Shown here piece by piece: positions 1-10,546 of a stretch of 64,000 bases of DNA. The DNA comes from Phlebopus portentosus (lineage: Eukaryota; Basidiomycota; Agaricomycetes; Boletales; Boletinellaceae). Within the stretch, counting starts at the first letter, position 1, and the number at the start of each line of letters is the position of its first letter. The stretch is from positions 62,001 through 126,000 of the forward strand of contig JAYXKI010000016.1 of NCBI GenBank assembly GCA_037892935.1. Direction: 5' to 3'. The notes beneath the pieces are model-generated. The model ran no database searches. It saw nothing but the letters and a program-made list of their open reading frames with translations, and was not told the DNA's origin. Made by a program: the position numbers and the translations under genes.

Positions 1-24
1 CGAGATTCCGCATCGGACGAGAAC

Positions 25-498
25 ATGACAGACAGATTTCCTGGACGGGCGTCGAATCGTCTGGCCACTGAGCCTTGTCGCTCTGGTCCTTCCCGATGTA
101 CACCCGACTCGTCATTACTTGTTCCTTTCGAGGAGAGGGCTCCAAATGTGGCAGGCGACGGTGTGGAAGAGGACCAAATGAAGTCGGAAGAACAGGTTTC
201 CCGGCGTGACAACGATGGGGACGCACGGTCTATTCGGGATACACAGGATGAAGATACGAGGGATGATCCGCCCAGACCAATCATTGATCCTCCGAATACA
301 CCGGCCAATCACGAACCAACTGATTGGCTGCCGCGCGAACTGGAGGAACACCAAGCTCCAATTAGTCAAGAGACATTGGCCCACTCGGAGGTGAATGAAA
401 CGGTGCAGCAAATAAGACTGATGCCTTCTTCACCCTGTTCCGATACATGTTCGCCAAGGTCGTCCACGACTACCTTCTTCACTGCACCTGAAGAATGA
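25..498 (+). CDS. hypothetical acidic, proline-rich ORF
   Basis: A 157-codon open frame with no recognised domain. The middle (about residues 45-110) is rich in Asp, Glu and Pro, like the disordered tail of a larger protein. Its first ~190 bases resemble 2985-3190, including a stretch coding APNVAGDGVEED here and GANTAGDSVEEE there, so this may be a diverged duplicate of a gene 3' end whose upstream exons lie outside the window. The start is only the first ATG in the window, and the composition also resembles the tail of the membrane protein at 1404-2645. I cannot assign a function. Confidence 0.25.
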   Translation: MTDRFPGRASNRLATEPCRSGPSRCTPDSSLLVPFEERAPNVAGDGVEEDQMKSEEQVSRRDNDGDARSIRDTQDEDTRDDPPRPIIDPPNTPANHEPTDWLPRELEEHQAPISQETLAHSEVNETVQQIRLMPSSPCSDTCSPRSSTTTFFTAPEE

Positions 499-1403
499 TA
501 AGTATGTCCACGGACCTAGCCGCTTGAAGTAAAAATATCAGAGGAGACTGAAGACACCGATACTGAGTAGGAGAGCACACTGCTTGGAATGCGACGGGCC
601 GTTCTTTATAACTAAGGATCGGCTGAAATATAATTTTGATGGGAGTACAAAAGCGAGGAAGACCAGACGGCGGTCCCGGTACTCAGGTTTCCGTACCGGT
701 CGTTGACCAGCCAGTTGGAGGATCCGGAATCACTTGCGCGGCCCGGGATAGAAGACGTTGTGGACGCCTGCGGGAGCGTGCCCAAACGAGCCGATCGTCT
801 GGGTGATACCATGGATGGCTTGGTGTGGAGAACAACCAAAAGCCACGACGGCCAACCATTTTTGACGATGGTCTCCGGCGCGATTCCTCTGATTATTACG
901 AAGAAAGTCAGACACGTAGCAGGCTAAGGTGGCATCGAGACGAAACTACAGCTTAAGCTGTTTGTTTGAAACATTGATATTGGCAGCAATGGTAGCGTCA
1001 TTACATAATTTGAAAATCTGAGAGTGGATCGGGTTAGGGTTTATGAATGCACGTGTTTCAAGTTTCGTGCTTCTCTCGACGACGGAAAAGAAGCTCGTCA
1101 ACGTACTGAACCACTGGATATCTGGATACCATTCTCTATCAGTTCTGGACTGTACATTTCTCCAAAGACATAAAGCTCGCCGTATTTGAAACGAAACAAC
1201 ATAGATGTATTTGCTATTAGAATCAGAGTGTCGGTCGCCAGAGGTATGAGCACATCCACTTCCACCCCGGATAAATGATTTTGGTCTGATCTATGCTTCC
1301 CCAGGCAAATCGCGACATCGTTGGTCTCGGTGTGCGCATCTCGTTCTACACGCAAACGTTCATCTACGGTCAGTAAAGAAACAAGTGCGATTTTAAACAT
1401 TTT
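499..1403. other. no supported gene
   Basis: About 0.9 kb between two plus-strand ORFs. Only short overlapping open frames on both strands (the longest 100 codons) without recognisable motifs. An in-frame TAA at 1374-1376 closes the frame upstream of the 1404 start. Promoter sequence for the downstream gene probably lies here, but I could not pick out a TATA box. Confidence 0.4.
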
Positions 1404-2645
1404 ATGACTGTGTCGTGGACAGCTCTTTTAGTGATGTTCGGGCCGACGTTCGAAAACATCATCTCAGCACTCTGGACTTGCCTGCTGTACGGCATCACTT
1501 ATGCCCTAATTGCGCTTATCCTGGGCTTCAAGGGCCATCCGGAACTGACGTTGAATGACGCGGTTGTAATCATGTACCTTCTGTCACTGTCCTGGACAAC
1601 TGCCTACCTTGCAACCCCGTGGTTTTGGCATCTCGGGAGGCGAATGCCTCTTTTTGAGATCGTCTTCTTCAGCCACACTATTCTCCTCTTATCATGCTGC
1701 CTAGCAATACTCATTTCCGCGAAATCCTTTGGTTCACTGCCGGAGTGCAACTCGAGTGCAGTAATGGTCCTCTTCAAGGAATTCCACGTATTACGTACGG
1801 GTCAGGTAGTCGGGATCATCCTTCTCATCGTGCAGCTGGTGGCATTTCTCTCGATCACGTTGTATGACTATGGAATCTGCGAGCGCCGGAATCGAATTTT
1901 TGGGTCCGCATCTCAGATGTTTAGGCGAGCGAGGAGGAGAGAAGGTGGTAATATGGGAATGCGTGATACGGCTCAGCAGAGTCTCACAGACAGGCCTCTC
2001 GTAATCCGACAAAGAGGCAGGAACGCTCCGCACGCTGGAGGGCAAGCCAGTAGATCTGAGCGGATCGCGAATATTTCCGCTATAGTCATCGTTTGGTCGA
2101 TTCTCGTCGTGAATACTGAGCTGACTATTACACGGAACTATTCCATGGGTATGCGACAGTTCGTTTGGGGCCCAGGACAGATCTCGGCGATGGCCCTTCT
2201 GGTTGTTCCTGTAACTAGTCTTGCTAAAGTCATTGCCGTGAGATACCGGGTCGACTGGTTATGCTATCTTCTGGTGGCAGAGGAGATACCTCATCCATTG
2301 CGTCCTCACGCGAATGGCATGGATGATCGCCAGGAGCAGGGCTTGGTGTCCCATACTACGGAGCAAGAATCATTTGAAGGCGACGAAGCAAATATTCAGT
2401 CATCAGCTTTTCACTCGGACGCAATGACTGGCCAACAGGCGGAGCGTGATGGAACAGAGGTGCTTGAGAGAATGGAAGTAACACTTCCTTTATCGTCTTC
2501 CGACACGAATGGAATGATACGCGAACCTGCATGTCAACACTCTACGAAAGAGCCTGTCAAAGCAGTTGGATTACATCATCTGACAGCGCCTTCTGGATCG
2601 CAGAGACTCCATGAACAGGAGATGCAACAACCGTCGTATTCTTAG
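1404..2645 (+). CDS. multipass membrane protein, unknown function
   Basis: A 413-residue uninterrupted frame. Hydrophobic segments lie at about residues 18-42, 52-71, 84-106, 133-154, 222-241 and 259-279, giving six predicted membrane helices. A long Arg-rich loop (about 160-220) separates helices 4 and 5, and a hydrophilic acidic tail runs from about 295 to the end. The stretch after helix 5, NTELTITRN, followed by WGPGQISAM, resembles a motif (N-x-E-L-T-I then WxxGQ) I recall from uncharacterised fungal membrane proteins. No transport or enzymatic motif was seen. The start is the first ATG after an in-frame TAA at 1374. A MITE is inserted at the stop codon, so the original 3' UTR is now 181 bp further away. 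Confidence 0.7.
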   Translation: MTVSWTALLVMFGPTFENIISALWTCLLYGITYALIALILGFKGHPELTLNDAVVIMYLLSLSWTTAYLATPWFWHLGRRMPLFEIVFFSHTILLLSCCLAILISAKSFGSLPECNSSAVMVLFKEFHVLRTGQVVGIILLIVQLVAFLSITLYDYGICERRNRIFGSASQMFRRARRREGGNMGMRDTAQQSLTDRPLVIRQRGRNAPHAGGQASRSERIANISAIVIVWSILVVNTELTITRNYSMGMRQFVWGPGQISAMALLVVPVTSLAKVIAVRYRVDWLCYLLVAEEIPHPLRPHANGMDDRQEQGLVSHTTEQESFEGDEANIQSSAFHSDAMTGQQAERDGTEVLERMEVTLPLSSSDTNGMIREPACQHSTKEPVKAVGLHHLTAPSGSQRLHEQEMQQPSYS

Positions 2646-2825
2646 GCTGTGTTCGGTACTAGCCGCAGTCTCTTAGTCACGCGGCTCTCCTGCAAAAAAA
2701 GATGGTTTTGGCCAAGTCGTAGCTCTTGGCTGTCACTTTCCTGCCATCTTTACCTGCATGACTGCCTGTTACCAGGGCCAAGAGCCGCGTGGACTCCAAG
2801 GCCGCGACTAGCACCGAACGCAGCC
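2645..2825. mobile_element. PIF/Harbinger (Tourist-like) MITE
   Basis: A 181-bp non-coding element with ~44-bp imperfect terminal inverted repeats. It starts GGCTGTGTTCGG and the reverse complement of its end starts GGCTGCGTTCGG; both arms end near ACGCGGCTCT. It is flanked by TTA at 2642-2644 and 2826-2828, the 3-bp TWA target duplication typical of PIF/Harbinger. The element sits in the stop codon of the membrane-protein gene: TAG is made of the last two bases of the duplication plus the first G of the element. The empty site (TTA followed by GG) would also read TAG, so the insertion leaves the protein unchanged. Confidence 0.85.
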
Positions 2826-2868
2826 TTAGGTTACGGCTGAGACATGATCAACGTGGAAATTCCAACCC

Positions 2869-3230
2869 GTGGCTAGTAGGAAGAAGTTGCTGCACATCAT
2901 ATGCGGAATCCCTCTTTGGCACCAGATTACCGAACTGAAAGCAAGGGGTTGCACTCGTCACGCAGAGGATCTCGGAATAAGTTACAAGAGTCCTCGAGAT
3001 CAGCTAAAAGCAGAAAAGGGAAATGGCAGACGAATTCTGTGGACAGGAATGGCTCGCCATACTGTCGAGATGTGTGTAACTGCCGCTGCAGCTGCCATCC
3101 TAGATGCACCTGCCTCGTCATTACTTGCTGCCCTACCTGCGAGCGGGGGCGAATACGGCAGGCGATAGTGTGGAAGAGGAGCCGAAAGGACCGGCTGGAC
3201 CGGCTTTCTTATGGAATTATCTACAAATAG
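2869..3230 (+). other. overlapping short ORFs, one Cys-rich; diverged duplicate
   Basis: Three short overlapping frames. The frame from 2901 contains a dense cysteine cluster around residues 68-84 (CNCRCSCHPRCTC), which looks like a metal-binding peptide. However, the frame that matches the duplicate at 1-190 is a different one, so the cysteines may be chance. About 2985-3190 aligns loosely with 1-190, best from the CTCGTCATTACTTG at 3113 to GTGTGGAAGAGGA at 3171. Confidence 0.25.
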
Positions 3231-3369
3231 TACGTCCAGACCTGCTGGATGGGTCTTGCAACGAATTCGCTGGCTGGAGTTCGGAGGGGGCTGAGTTCAG
3301 GACACGTGACATATACCCGCGAACTATATATACATGTATAGATAGAATGGATTAGCCTGGATGGGAGTG

Positions 3370-3640
3370 TCGGCGACAAAGTTGGAAAGTTTAGGTCACG
3401 TGGTAAGCGCCAAACCTCAGGATGGAACCACGGTTGCTTTTGGGTCTCAGTCTCGCCGAACATGTGGACGGCATGATTGACGGCTTTCCTTCCCCTGAGC
3501 GCCGAACGGGGATGATGGAAGCACGGAACCATGGAAAATGCTTCTTGAACACCGATCGTGAATGTGAGTGAAGGTGGAAAGAACTAGGTCACGTGACTGA
3601 CGCCAAGTCTCTCGGAACCGGGAGTTAGATGGGCTCGAAT
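3370..3640 (+). repeat. direct repeat carrying CACGTG boxes
   Basis: Two ~45-bp blocks, starting near 3381 and 3571 and about 190 bp apart, share the layout GGAAAG, then TAGGTCACGTG, then CGCCAA or CGCCAAG, then GGAACC. The core GTCACGTG is an E-box-like palindrome, and a related GGACACGTGAC occurs at about 3299. They could be regulatory sites or the remnant of an old tandem duplication; no gene with an assigned start is adjacent. Confidence 0.4.
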
Positions 3641-4004
3641 GTTTACATCTAACTGGTCGATCGACGTGATATATGTTGCTCGGCAAGTGACCATATATGT
3701 TCTGATCGACGTTGCGAGCTGAACGAGGTTTTCTAATAGACTTCATTCATTTCTACGTTGAGCTTGCTTGATCTACTGCACCCTACTATCGTTCTTTGCA
3801 TCCTCATTATACCGTCAATCATCCTAAATTTGCTTCACATTTCCGGACCGACAACTCCAAGGTGAGATACATGCATCTTTTCGATAGCTGCACCTGACAC
3901 GAGACTTAGTACTGCTTAGCATTATCCAGTCCGTACACGAGTCCTTTGCATTTTTCTACGTCTCTACGTCGTATTGACAACTACTCGCGCCTGTTATCTC
4001 TCAG
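3641..4004. other. no supported gene
   Basis: AT-richer stretch with no recognisable coding or repeat signal beyond a weak inverted pair around 3658-3710 (TCGATCGACGTGATATATG and the later ATATATGTTCTGATCGACG). Confidence 0.3.
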
Positions 4005-4145
4005 ATGGATGACGAAGCCAGCTTCTACGGCTACGGCCGTTTCTGCAGCATGTTCTTTGAAGCCATTGGCCATACAATGGCCTGGTTTTTCACGATCTTC
4101 GACAGATCTTCTGCTCGGCGTCAAGAAAGCACGGAGATGGTATGA
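4005..4145 (+). CDS. possible 46-residue ORF or exon
   Basis: The frame beginning MDDEASFYGYGRF follows directly after CTCTCAG, which could be a 3' splice site, and ends EMV-stop at GTATGA, which could itself be a weak 5' splice site. The residues are aromatic-rich (FFEAIGHTMAWFFTIF). It may be a real exon of a longer gene or chance. No family is recognised. Confidence 0.15.
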   Translation: MDDEASFYGYGRFCSMFFEAIGHTMAWFFTIFDRSSARRQESTEMV

Positions 4146-4739
4146 AGGGATGCTTTAAAGGTGATATTTTTTCCTGGATTTGCCGTCCGATTCTGACACA
4201 AAAGCTTTCAGGCGATGTGATTCTGTATACGGACATGCTATAGACATGACAATTGCTTAGTATCAAATATTACTGAAGACCTAGCTTGTATCGATTTTCT
4301 GTGCTTTTAACCACCTTTCCTTATTGCTGCACGTGACTCCAGAGATTAATCTTGCCTATTCTTATCTCGAATAGAAGTACTACATAGTCCTAAATCCTTC
4401 TACCACATTTGATGCGCCTTGATTTATGCAATAGCAATGCACAACTACCAATTCTCGATCGAAATGTTCCGTTTTTGAAAGGTGATCGGCGCGTGCCTCA
4501 ACCTACTCACACACGCGCTTCTGCTATGCATTAATGTCTGTTGGCTTTTAATATTCTGAAGAATCAATGGGGAATTTTAGGAATTTCGTGGCCTTTTCTT
4601 CTTATGATTTGCGTTGAAGAATAAGGCAGAATAAATTTATGATAAGGATAAGCAAAACGTTACTGGCGTACATCTAAGAGTGCCGTTCTTCCTCAAGAGA
4701 CTCGTCGAGATTATCAATCTATGGGCCTTTGTCGTGTAT
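4146..4739. other. no supported gene
   Basis: AT-rich stretch without long frames. The last ~110 bp (from about 4630) resemble 9640-9740 and belong to the duplicated MLP1/TPR-like material that follows. Confidence 0.35.
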
Positions 4740-5790
4740 TCCCCTTTCCGGAGAGTTCTACTTGAAGTCAACAATGTCCTTCTCCTTGCGTAGGTAGGAC
4801 AGCACACACCGCATCTCCGTCATAGGGCCACCCGACGCCGACACGTTCGCTTTGAATCCGCTGCTTGACGTACGCGAGAGGCCTGTGAGCTGACGGACTC
4901 CGGGCGCTGGTGAGGTGGGCCATTATGTGCCGCGAGGTCCTTGCAACATGACTCTTGCTCAAGGAAGGTACGAGGAGGAGCGTAGAACGACAGTGCTTAC
5001 CGAGCTCTGAGATCCACGATCTCCTTGTAGAAGACTTCTCGCTGCTGGTTCCAATTATTTTCCGATGCAGTCGACTTGGCCTGAGCAGTCGCAGCCTGGA
5101 TCATCTTCTCATGTAACGAGACCCACACCTTTCTGAGCTCCTTGAGACAGTCCACGACCTTGAGCGACCCGGTATGAGCGACGGTTTTGCGAGAATACTC
5201 CTCTTCGGCAGTCTTATATAGTGGGTAAGTCCAGCCCTACCCCTGAAATCTTAGGAAGACCTGCCTTGGCCCGTTCCGTCTGTTCCGGCACCTTGTTCTC
5301 AGGAGACGCCCGATCACTGAGAGAGCTCCTCTCGGCATTGGCGATACCAACAAATGTCTTCCAGCATCTTCTTGTCCTGAGTGCATGATCACATACTCTT
5401 CGAGCGGCCGTTGAAGCTCACCGCTCTTCTCGGCAAGTCGAGCGATATCATCCTGCAGAGAAGACATTTTTCTCCTCAAGCCCCTTCCGTTCACCTTAGA
5501 AATAATGAATATACATATATGATGCAGAGGGCAAATGAGCTTCCCGTACCTCAACTTTAGTGATCTGGGCCTCGACCGATACCCTATACCCGTCATGCGC
5601 GGCGGGCAGTGCTTGAAAAGCAGTTTCACTGGCTTGACTAATTTCCTGGAATTGCTGCACATGGCGAGATCACCTCCGGCAGACTTGGGTGCAGCTCTGC
5701 GTCATGCCGTGGAAGACAGTGATCAGCGAACACTAATAAATACGGTCAAGCTCACCGAGGCTCGGCAAGTTCAGCCTTGAAGTCCTGCTC
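4740..5790 (-). pseudogene. MLP1/TPR-like nucleoporin remnant, piece C
   Basis: Read on the minus strand, short blocks resemble the middle of fungal MLP1/TPR, the long coiled-coil protein of the nuclear-pore basket. AEEEYSRKTVAHTGSLK lies near 5205-5160 and AQAKSTASENNWNQQ near 5085-5040, corresponding to family blocks just before the conserved ELRxVxxYLRxEKxI motif. That motif survives as SYLRKEKDIVDFK near 4800-4762. The blocks lie in different frames with stops between, so the copy is dead; a minus-strand intron may survive near 5490-5540. About 4630-5060 is a diverged duplicate of about 9640-10060. Family assignment rests on remembered motifs. Confidence 0.6.
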
Positions 5791-5964
5791 CGAGCCGTCT
5801 TCGTCAGTTGATTGTGATATGGCACCAGTCGTGATAGTGTTCGAGGACGTACCTCGCTCATAAACGGTAATCTTTCTCGATTCATTTGTGCCTACTTGAC
5901 AAGCTCATCGGCCCGTTCTCGTAAGTGAGTGCGTTCGACTTATATCGGCCTTCATGAGAGGTTA

Positions 5965-7595
5965 TCGGTGAAGAGTAAGTCTGAAGCTTGGGAACGTACG
6001 GAGTCGTTACGACCAGTTCCGCGGTGTTCCGACTGGTTTCGCTCGGTTTCGACTGGTTTCGCTCGAACGAGTAGACTTAGCAAGAACGCCATAGTCCAGA
6101 TGGCACGTGCACCGTTCTTTGATCGGCCATCAAGACGGGAGAATCACGGCATCGAGTTTGCACGCGTCGATCACAAGTCTCCGGACCTCGGATCCGCGTT
6201 CCAGACAAAGAGATTTGACCCTGCAACCTCGTCCTCAGTCCCTCTCCTTTGTTAAACATCGCAGACTTACTTTGTCAGGCTATCCAGAGCCCTTCCGAGT
6301 CGTTTCCCCGAGTTCCGCTCCGTTCCGCTCAAAGAGACCCGGTTCCGAAGGTTCCGCACATATTCTGACCTTTCTATATGCGTCCCCTTTAATCCATTAT
6401 GCTCTCGTTCCAGACATGCTTAGTATTGTTTCTTTTGACCTATGTGTCCCTTAAACCATTCCTATGCGCTCCTCTCCTTTGTACGATATGCGTTCCCTTT
6501 TCCTTATGACGTAGGTTCTCTGACCGCTGGGAGGCTCAGTCTTGGACGTTTAGTATAAATATAGCGCGACTCTCGTAGTAGAGGGGGAGATTAGTCGGAG
6601 CTGAGCGGGAGCTTAGCTTACAGTTCTCACATCGTCTCAAAGTCCCTCGACCTCTAGTCTACTTGTTCGTAGTGGACTCTCTCGTCTCTATAGTCTAATA
6701 TACGATATTTCGTGTTCTGTACAGTCGATCGGTGATCTCTCTTCGCAGCAGAGCCGTTCGTACGTTCGTATAGTTCGCTGTGATCGTACAAAGGCTCCTC
6801 TTATTTCTCTCACCCGAACCGAAACCTCCTTACGTGTTCCGAACCGTTTCGCCTGGTTTCGCTCGTAACTCAGTTACTCCGCGTGCCGCTCGCATTTGGT
6901 CTCGCAACACCTTCTCCTCTCCATTGTCGTCGGGAAAGGACACCATATCACCCCTTTCCTCTTGACTTTCCACTCTCCGCTTCCTCAAGACCAGCCCGGT
7001 GCTATTCCGCATCGTTTCGATCGGAAACGGTCGGTTCCATCGTCCCACACATATCCTTCGATTCTCTCAGTCCCCTTCCGTAATCGTTTCGCACCTCCAT
7101 CCCTCGCATCACATTTCGACACACTCAGCAATTGTCCTTCGTCCATCGAATCACGTTTCGAATTGTTACGCCGCGTTCCGACACTTTAGACTACGAGTGA
7201 GATCGGCTGCAGTCGCTTACCAGTGTGTTAGCACAGTCGATTAGTCACGTTCGGGTTGGTGGTTCGACTAGCGTAGCCTAGTTAGTTTAGTTCTTGTGCC
7301 TTGGGTTAGTCGGCTTTAGTCCAGAGCTCGCAGCTGAGCCGGAGAGTCGATTTTGCCTTTGCACCGCCACCGTCGATCTCGGGAGAAGCCTACCCTCGGA
7401 ATTCCTCCTCGAGCGCTTCCCTCATATCCCCGGTTCTCACCAAGCCCTTCCATTGCCTATCCCTATTTCCCTCCATTCCTTCGTGCCCTTAGCTCGGGTG
7501 TAATTCTCTGCTGACCGTTTGAAGGTATTCTAGGGCAGCCCCTCGAACTATACACTCCCTGTCCGGCATCAGAACGTCCACAGGAGTTTCATCGG
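5965..7595. mobile_element. solo LTR, family S, copy 1 (LTR 5969-7591)
   Basis: A 1623-bp segment bounded by TG and CA, ending CACAGGAGTTTCA, and flanked by TCGG at 5965-5968 and 7592-7595. A second copy at 42607-43951 shares the same end, the same kind of 4-bp duplication (CCGG), and a central block in the same order: CTGAC, GGCTCAG, then a TATA box (TATAAATA at about 6553). No internal retrotransposon sequence remains, so recombination between LTRs probably removed it. A direct repeat CGACTGGTTTCGCTCG occurs twice at about 6028-6065. It lies between two parts of the decayed MLP1/TPR-like gene. Left boundary is inferred from the 4-bp match. Confidence 0.65.
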
Positions 7596-9234
7596 GCCTT
7601 CGACGAATACTCCGCGTGCCATGATGGATAGTAACGTAGAAGACATCTTCAGAACGCTGTGATTGTTTCGTGCACCTCGCGGATAACCTATTCTGATCGT
7701 CCTCCATTCGTGCCTTGTACTTCTGTTCAGAATTTTCCATTCTTGCCGAAATCTCGCGGACCTAACCCAATAGAGCCATGTTCGTTTACTGTCAACTAAT
7801 CTGTAAACCTTCATCTGAAGGCAGCGGCGCGTCCTGTAATCGATCCAGTTCCTTGAGGAGACCTTTGATTTGCGAGTATCGTCAAGCTGCCAGCTCTATA
7901 GAACGTTCTCTCGCTTCAGGTTCTCTTCGTCATTCTTCGCGTTTTGAAGCTTTACCAGAGAAACGCCGCTGTTTGTGAGTGCTCGAGAGACCTGAGTCGC
8001 AAACTGGACTTGCTGTAGGTCGCTCGATCTCTTGCTTCCCGATAACTGGGACCCAAATTGAAATTAATGCCAGTGATCAATGTAAAAAGGGAGTCAACAT
8101 ACTTCTTCTTCAAATGCAGCAATAACTCCAGCAAGAATACGAATACCATTTCTTGACCAATTCGCATTGCATCCTAACGTATTCAGAGTAAACCTCGGTG
8201 AACTTCTCCTGCATGCTGCTGATCGTTGAAATGATTATATTAGAACTGAACAAGCTATCCGGAGACACGTTCAATGAAGTGCTGCACAACTAACATGGTT
8301 GAGGGCAGGGAAGAATTTGGACAATGCGTCCGCACCAATATCTTGAAATAAAGATCCGATTGTAAAGGAAGCCGAGGGAGGCGGTGTTGAGCGAGCAGAT
8401 GCGCATCATCCGCACGAAGGCAGACGTTAGAAGTAAGGAGCAATGGGCGACGGGCGACGAGCGACAAGCGACGTTGGCAACGGTGGAGGCTAATGGGAAT
8501 CGGAAAAGAAGGAAGGCCGTCGCAGACTCCACCGTACCACGTTCGGTCGCTCTGTTGAGAGTACACGCTCTTCCGCGTCCCTCGCACCTGCGAGAGCGTC
8601 GTCTCGGGCCCTTGAAAGCTTCGCCTTCTCAGCTTCAAGCTGTCGAACTTGGGCGACATCGGTACCTTCAACCACTGGAACAACGCCACTTTGTCCAGAA
8701 GCTTTTTCTCCGCGAGCAAGCTGTCCCTCTCCCCGCGGAGAGCTGACTCGACAAAATTTTAGGGAATATTGCTAGCAGTCGAAACTCAGCACACTCACCA
8801 AAGGAGCCTCATGGTCAGCTGCAACCTTCTTCGCTTTGCTCATCTCATCGGTTAGTAACTTCGCCGAGCTCTCTCTCTCCTGGCTGGGACTGCAACCGCC
8901 AGTTGAGTCTTCAACGACCCCATCCCGGCATTTGAATCCGATGATACTACCACTGCGACCAGACTGGCGAGGCGCCTTTTCGTCGGACAGGTCCTTGACT
9001 TGCTTTCGCACCTCAGAGACAGTCTCGTTCAACTTGGAGATCTGTTGATTCCGTTGCCCAAGTCGGTTGCGTGATTAGACGGGCATATCTTTCGGAAATC
9101 GGCGAGTGTGGCCTGCGTGACTTCAAACTGTAAGATCGACTGGTCAGCGATGCGTCTTTTTCGAGAGTGTGCAAAACATGCCAGTTTGGTATATGCATCC
9201 TCTTCGACAACCGATCTGTAAGTCTTCAATCTCG
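7596..9234 (-). pseudogene. MLP1/TPR-like nucleoporin remnant, piece B
   Basis: On the minus strand from high to low coordinate, blocks fit the N-terminal half of fungal MLP1/TPR: LNETVSEVRKQVKDLSDEKA (about 9035-8975), RQLEAEKAKLSRARDDALAG (about 8650-8590), QIKGLLKELDRLQ followed by PSDEG (about 7890-7820), then REISARMENSEQKYKARMED (about 7760-7700) and VREVHETI in another frame. The family has KLLK-VRELGAKME and PSDEELE at these positions. Every block is in a different frame with stops between, so this is a pseudogene. It seems to continue beyond the solo LTR into piece C. Confidence 0.6.
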
Positions 9235-10220
9235 TCCTTGAGAGCCTGGACGCCGTCTGAGTCAGTACGATCGTGCTAATCGTTGTCGATAAGCCGTCAA
9301 GTATAGATACTATAATGCGGATCAGTTAACTTGCCTTCGTAAGAGGCTGAGCATTTCGTTCCTTCCATTGACCGTTCGCATCGTCAAGCCGTTTAATCTG
9401 AGCGTTTTTTGCATCAAGCTCAGGTCGGTGCGTCTCCTTTTTCTCTTTAAGCGGGTTCAGTTCTGACGGGGGGACAATCGAGCGCCGTCTCAGAGCTTGC
9501 GCTTCACTCTCTGCACGAAGTGTGACGACGCTTTCACGGAGAATGTTGAGCTCGTTTATTCTCTCCAGCAATTCGAAATGCTCAGCTGAATTACTGATAG
9601 CCTCCGCTACTTCTTCGCGCTCCTCTTGAATGAGTTAGAATGCATAGTAAGGATAAGCAGAACGGTGTGGACATACATTTCATGGTGCCGTCCTTGTTTC
9701 CTCGAGAACCTGCCTGAGACGGTGCATTCTCCTGCTTGGATAAAGCAATTTCCTTCTCCTTGTGCAGATAGGCGACCACGGAACGCAGCTCCGCCACACG
9801 ACCATTCACATCATCTTCATTACCTGACTCTGACACGTTCATGTTTGAATCCGCAGTTTGACGTATATGAGAGGCCTGTGGGCCGACAGAATCCAGGTGC
9901 CAGTGAAGCAGGCTATTTTGAGCCGTGAGGTCTTTGCAACTATATTCTTGCTTAGAGGTCTATGAGGAAGTGAGCAGAAAGCTATGCTTACCGAGCTGTG
10001 AGATCTGCAATCTCCTTGTTAAGAACTTCTAGCTGCTGGTTCCAACTAGCTTCCGATGCGCCAGGAACTACGCCGCCGACAACGCCCGTTGCGTCCGGTA
10101 CACCCGCTGCACTCACAGGAACAGATCTCCGACGATCCGAAACTATCCTCCCTCTGAAGAGACCTCGCACGGTAAGGAACTTCCCAATCGCATCAAACTG
10201 TCTTCGATCTTTGCCCAATG
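9235..10220 (-). pseudogene. MLP1/TPR-like nucleoporin remnant, piece A
   Basis: Minus-strand blocks match the middle of MLP1/TPR in the right order: LNKEIADLTAR (about 10025-9990), VAELRSVVAYLHKEKEIALS (about 9805-9745) followed by KQENAP, then INELNILRESVVTLRAESEA (about 9560-9500), DAKNAQIKRLDDANGQWKER (about 9415-9355), and VQALKDEIEDLQ (about 9260-9225). The family reads ELREVVxYLRREKEI, LSKQENAR, INQLNLLRESNATLRAE, and QIKRLEDENRRWQERNQQLL. Frames change and stops intervene. It covers the same family region as piece C plus more towards the C-terminus, so it is a second copy placed upstream of piece B. Confidence 0.7.
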
Positions 10221-10504
10221 ATCTTGAAAGAGGTCGTGACCCAGTAGATTATTTGTCGCTCGTCTCGCTTTTCGAGCACAATGACATTATAAGGCTTGGC
10301 GATGTTGCAGCACTTAAATCAGACGATTGGGAAAACCTTGGACAGGCAACGACAGAACTCTCTGTTGGACTTATCAACCGAATCCGTTACGCTGCCCGAG
10401 AGAAGTGGACATTAGTGAGGGCAAAAAGTGGGTTTAGTTCGTCGACGTACATGTGCATGAAAGTACGGGTTCAACTCCGTTATAAAGTCCTTGTCTGTAT
10501 ATAA
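10221..10504 (+). CDS. SAM-like domain fragment
   Basis: The last ~95 residues of a longer open frame (9998-10504), whose earlier part overlaps the antisense MLP1/TPR remnant and is probably not coding. This part reads VDYLSLVSLFEHNDIIRLGD, then ALKSDDWENLG and GLINRIRYAAREKW, a five-helix pattern like the SAM/SAM-like fold (short helix, 'I-x-x-L-x-D', 'L--x-D', 'G-x-x-x-R-I'). A similar pattern ends the second ORF of the Tc1-like unit at 50140-50399, and this fragment lies beside another Tc1 element. It could be an exon of a larger gene; the start is uncertain. Confidence 0.35.
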
Positions 10505-10546
10505 AAACTAGTTGTTTGCGCCTGCTTCGCATTGCAATACAAATTA

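Noticed and set aside
2901..3230. Cys-rich small secreted protein.
   Set aside because: No signal peptide, and the duplicated segment at 1-190 does not keep the cysteines in this frame.
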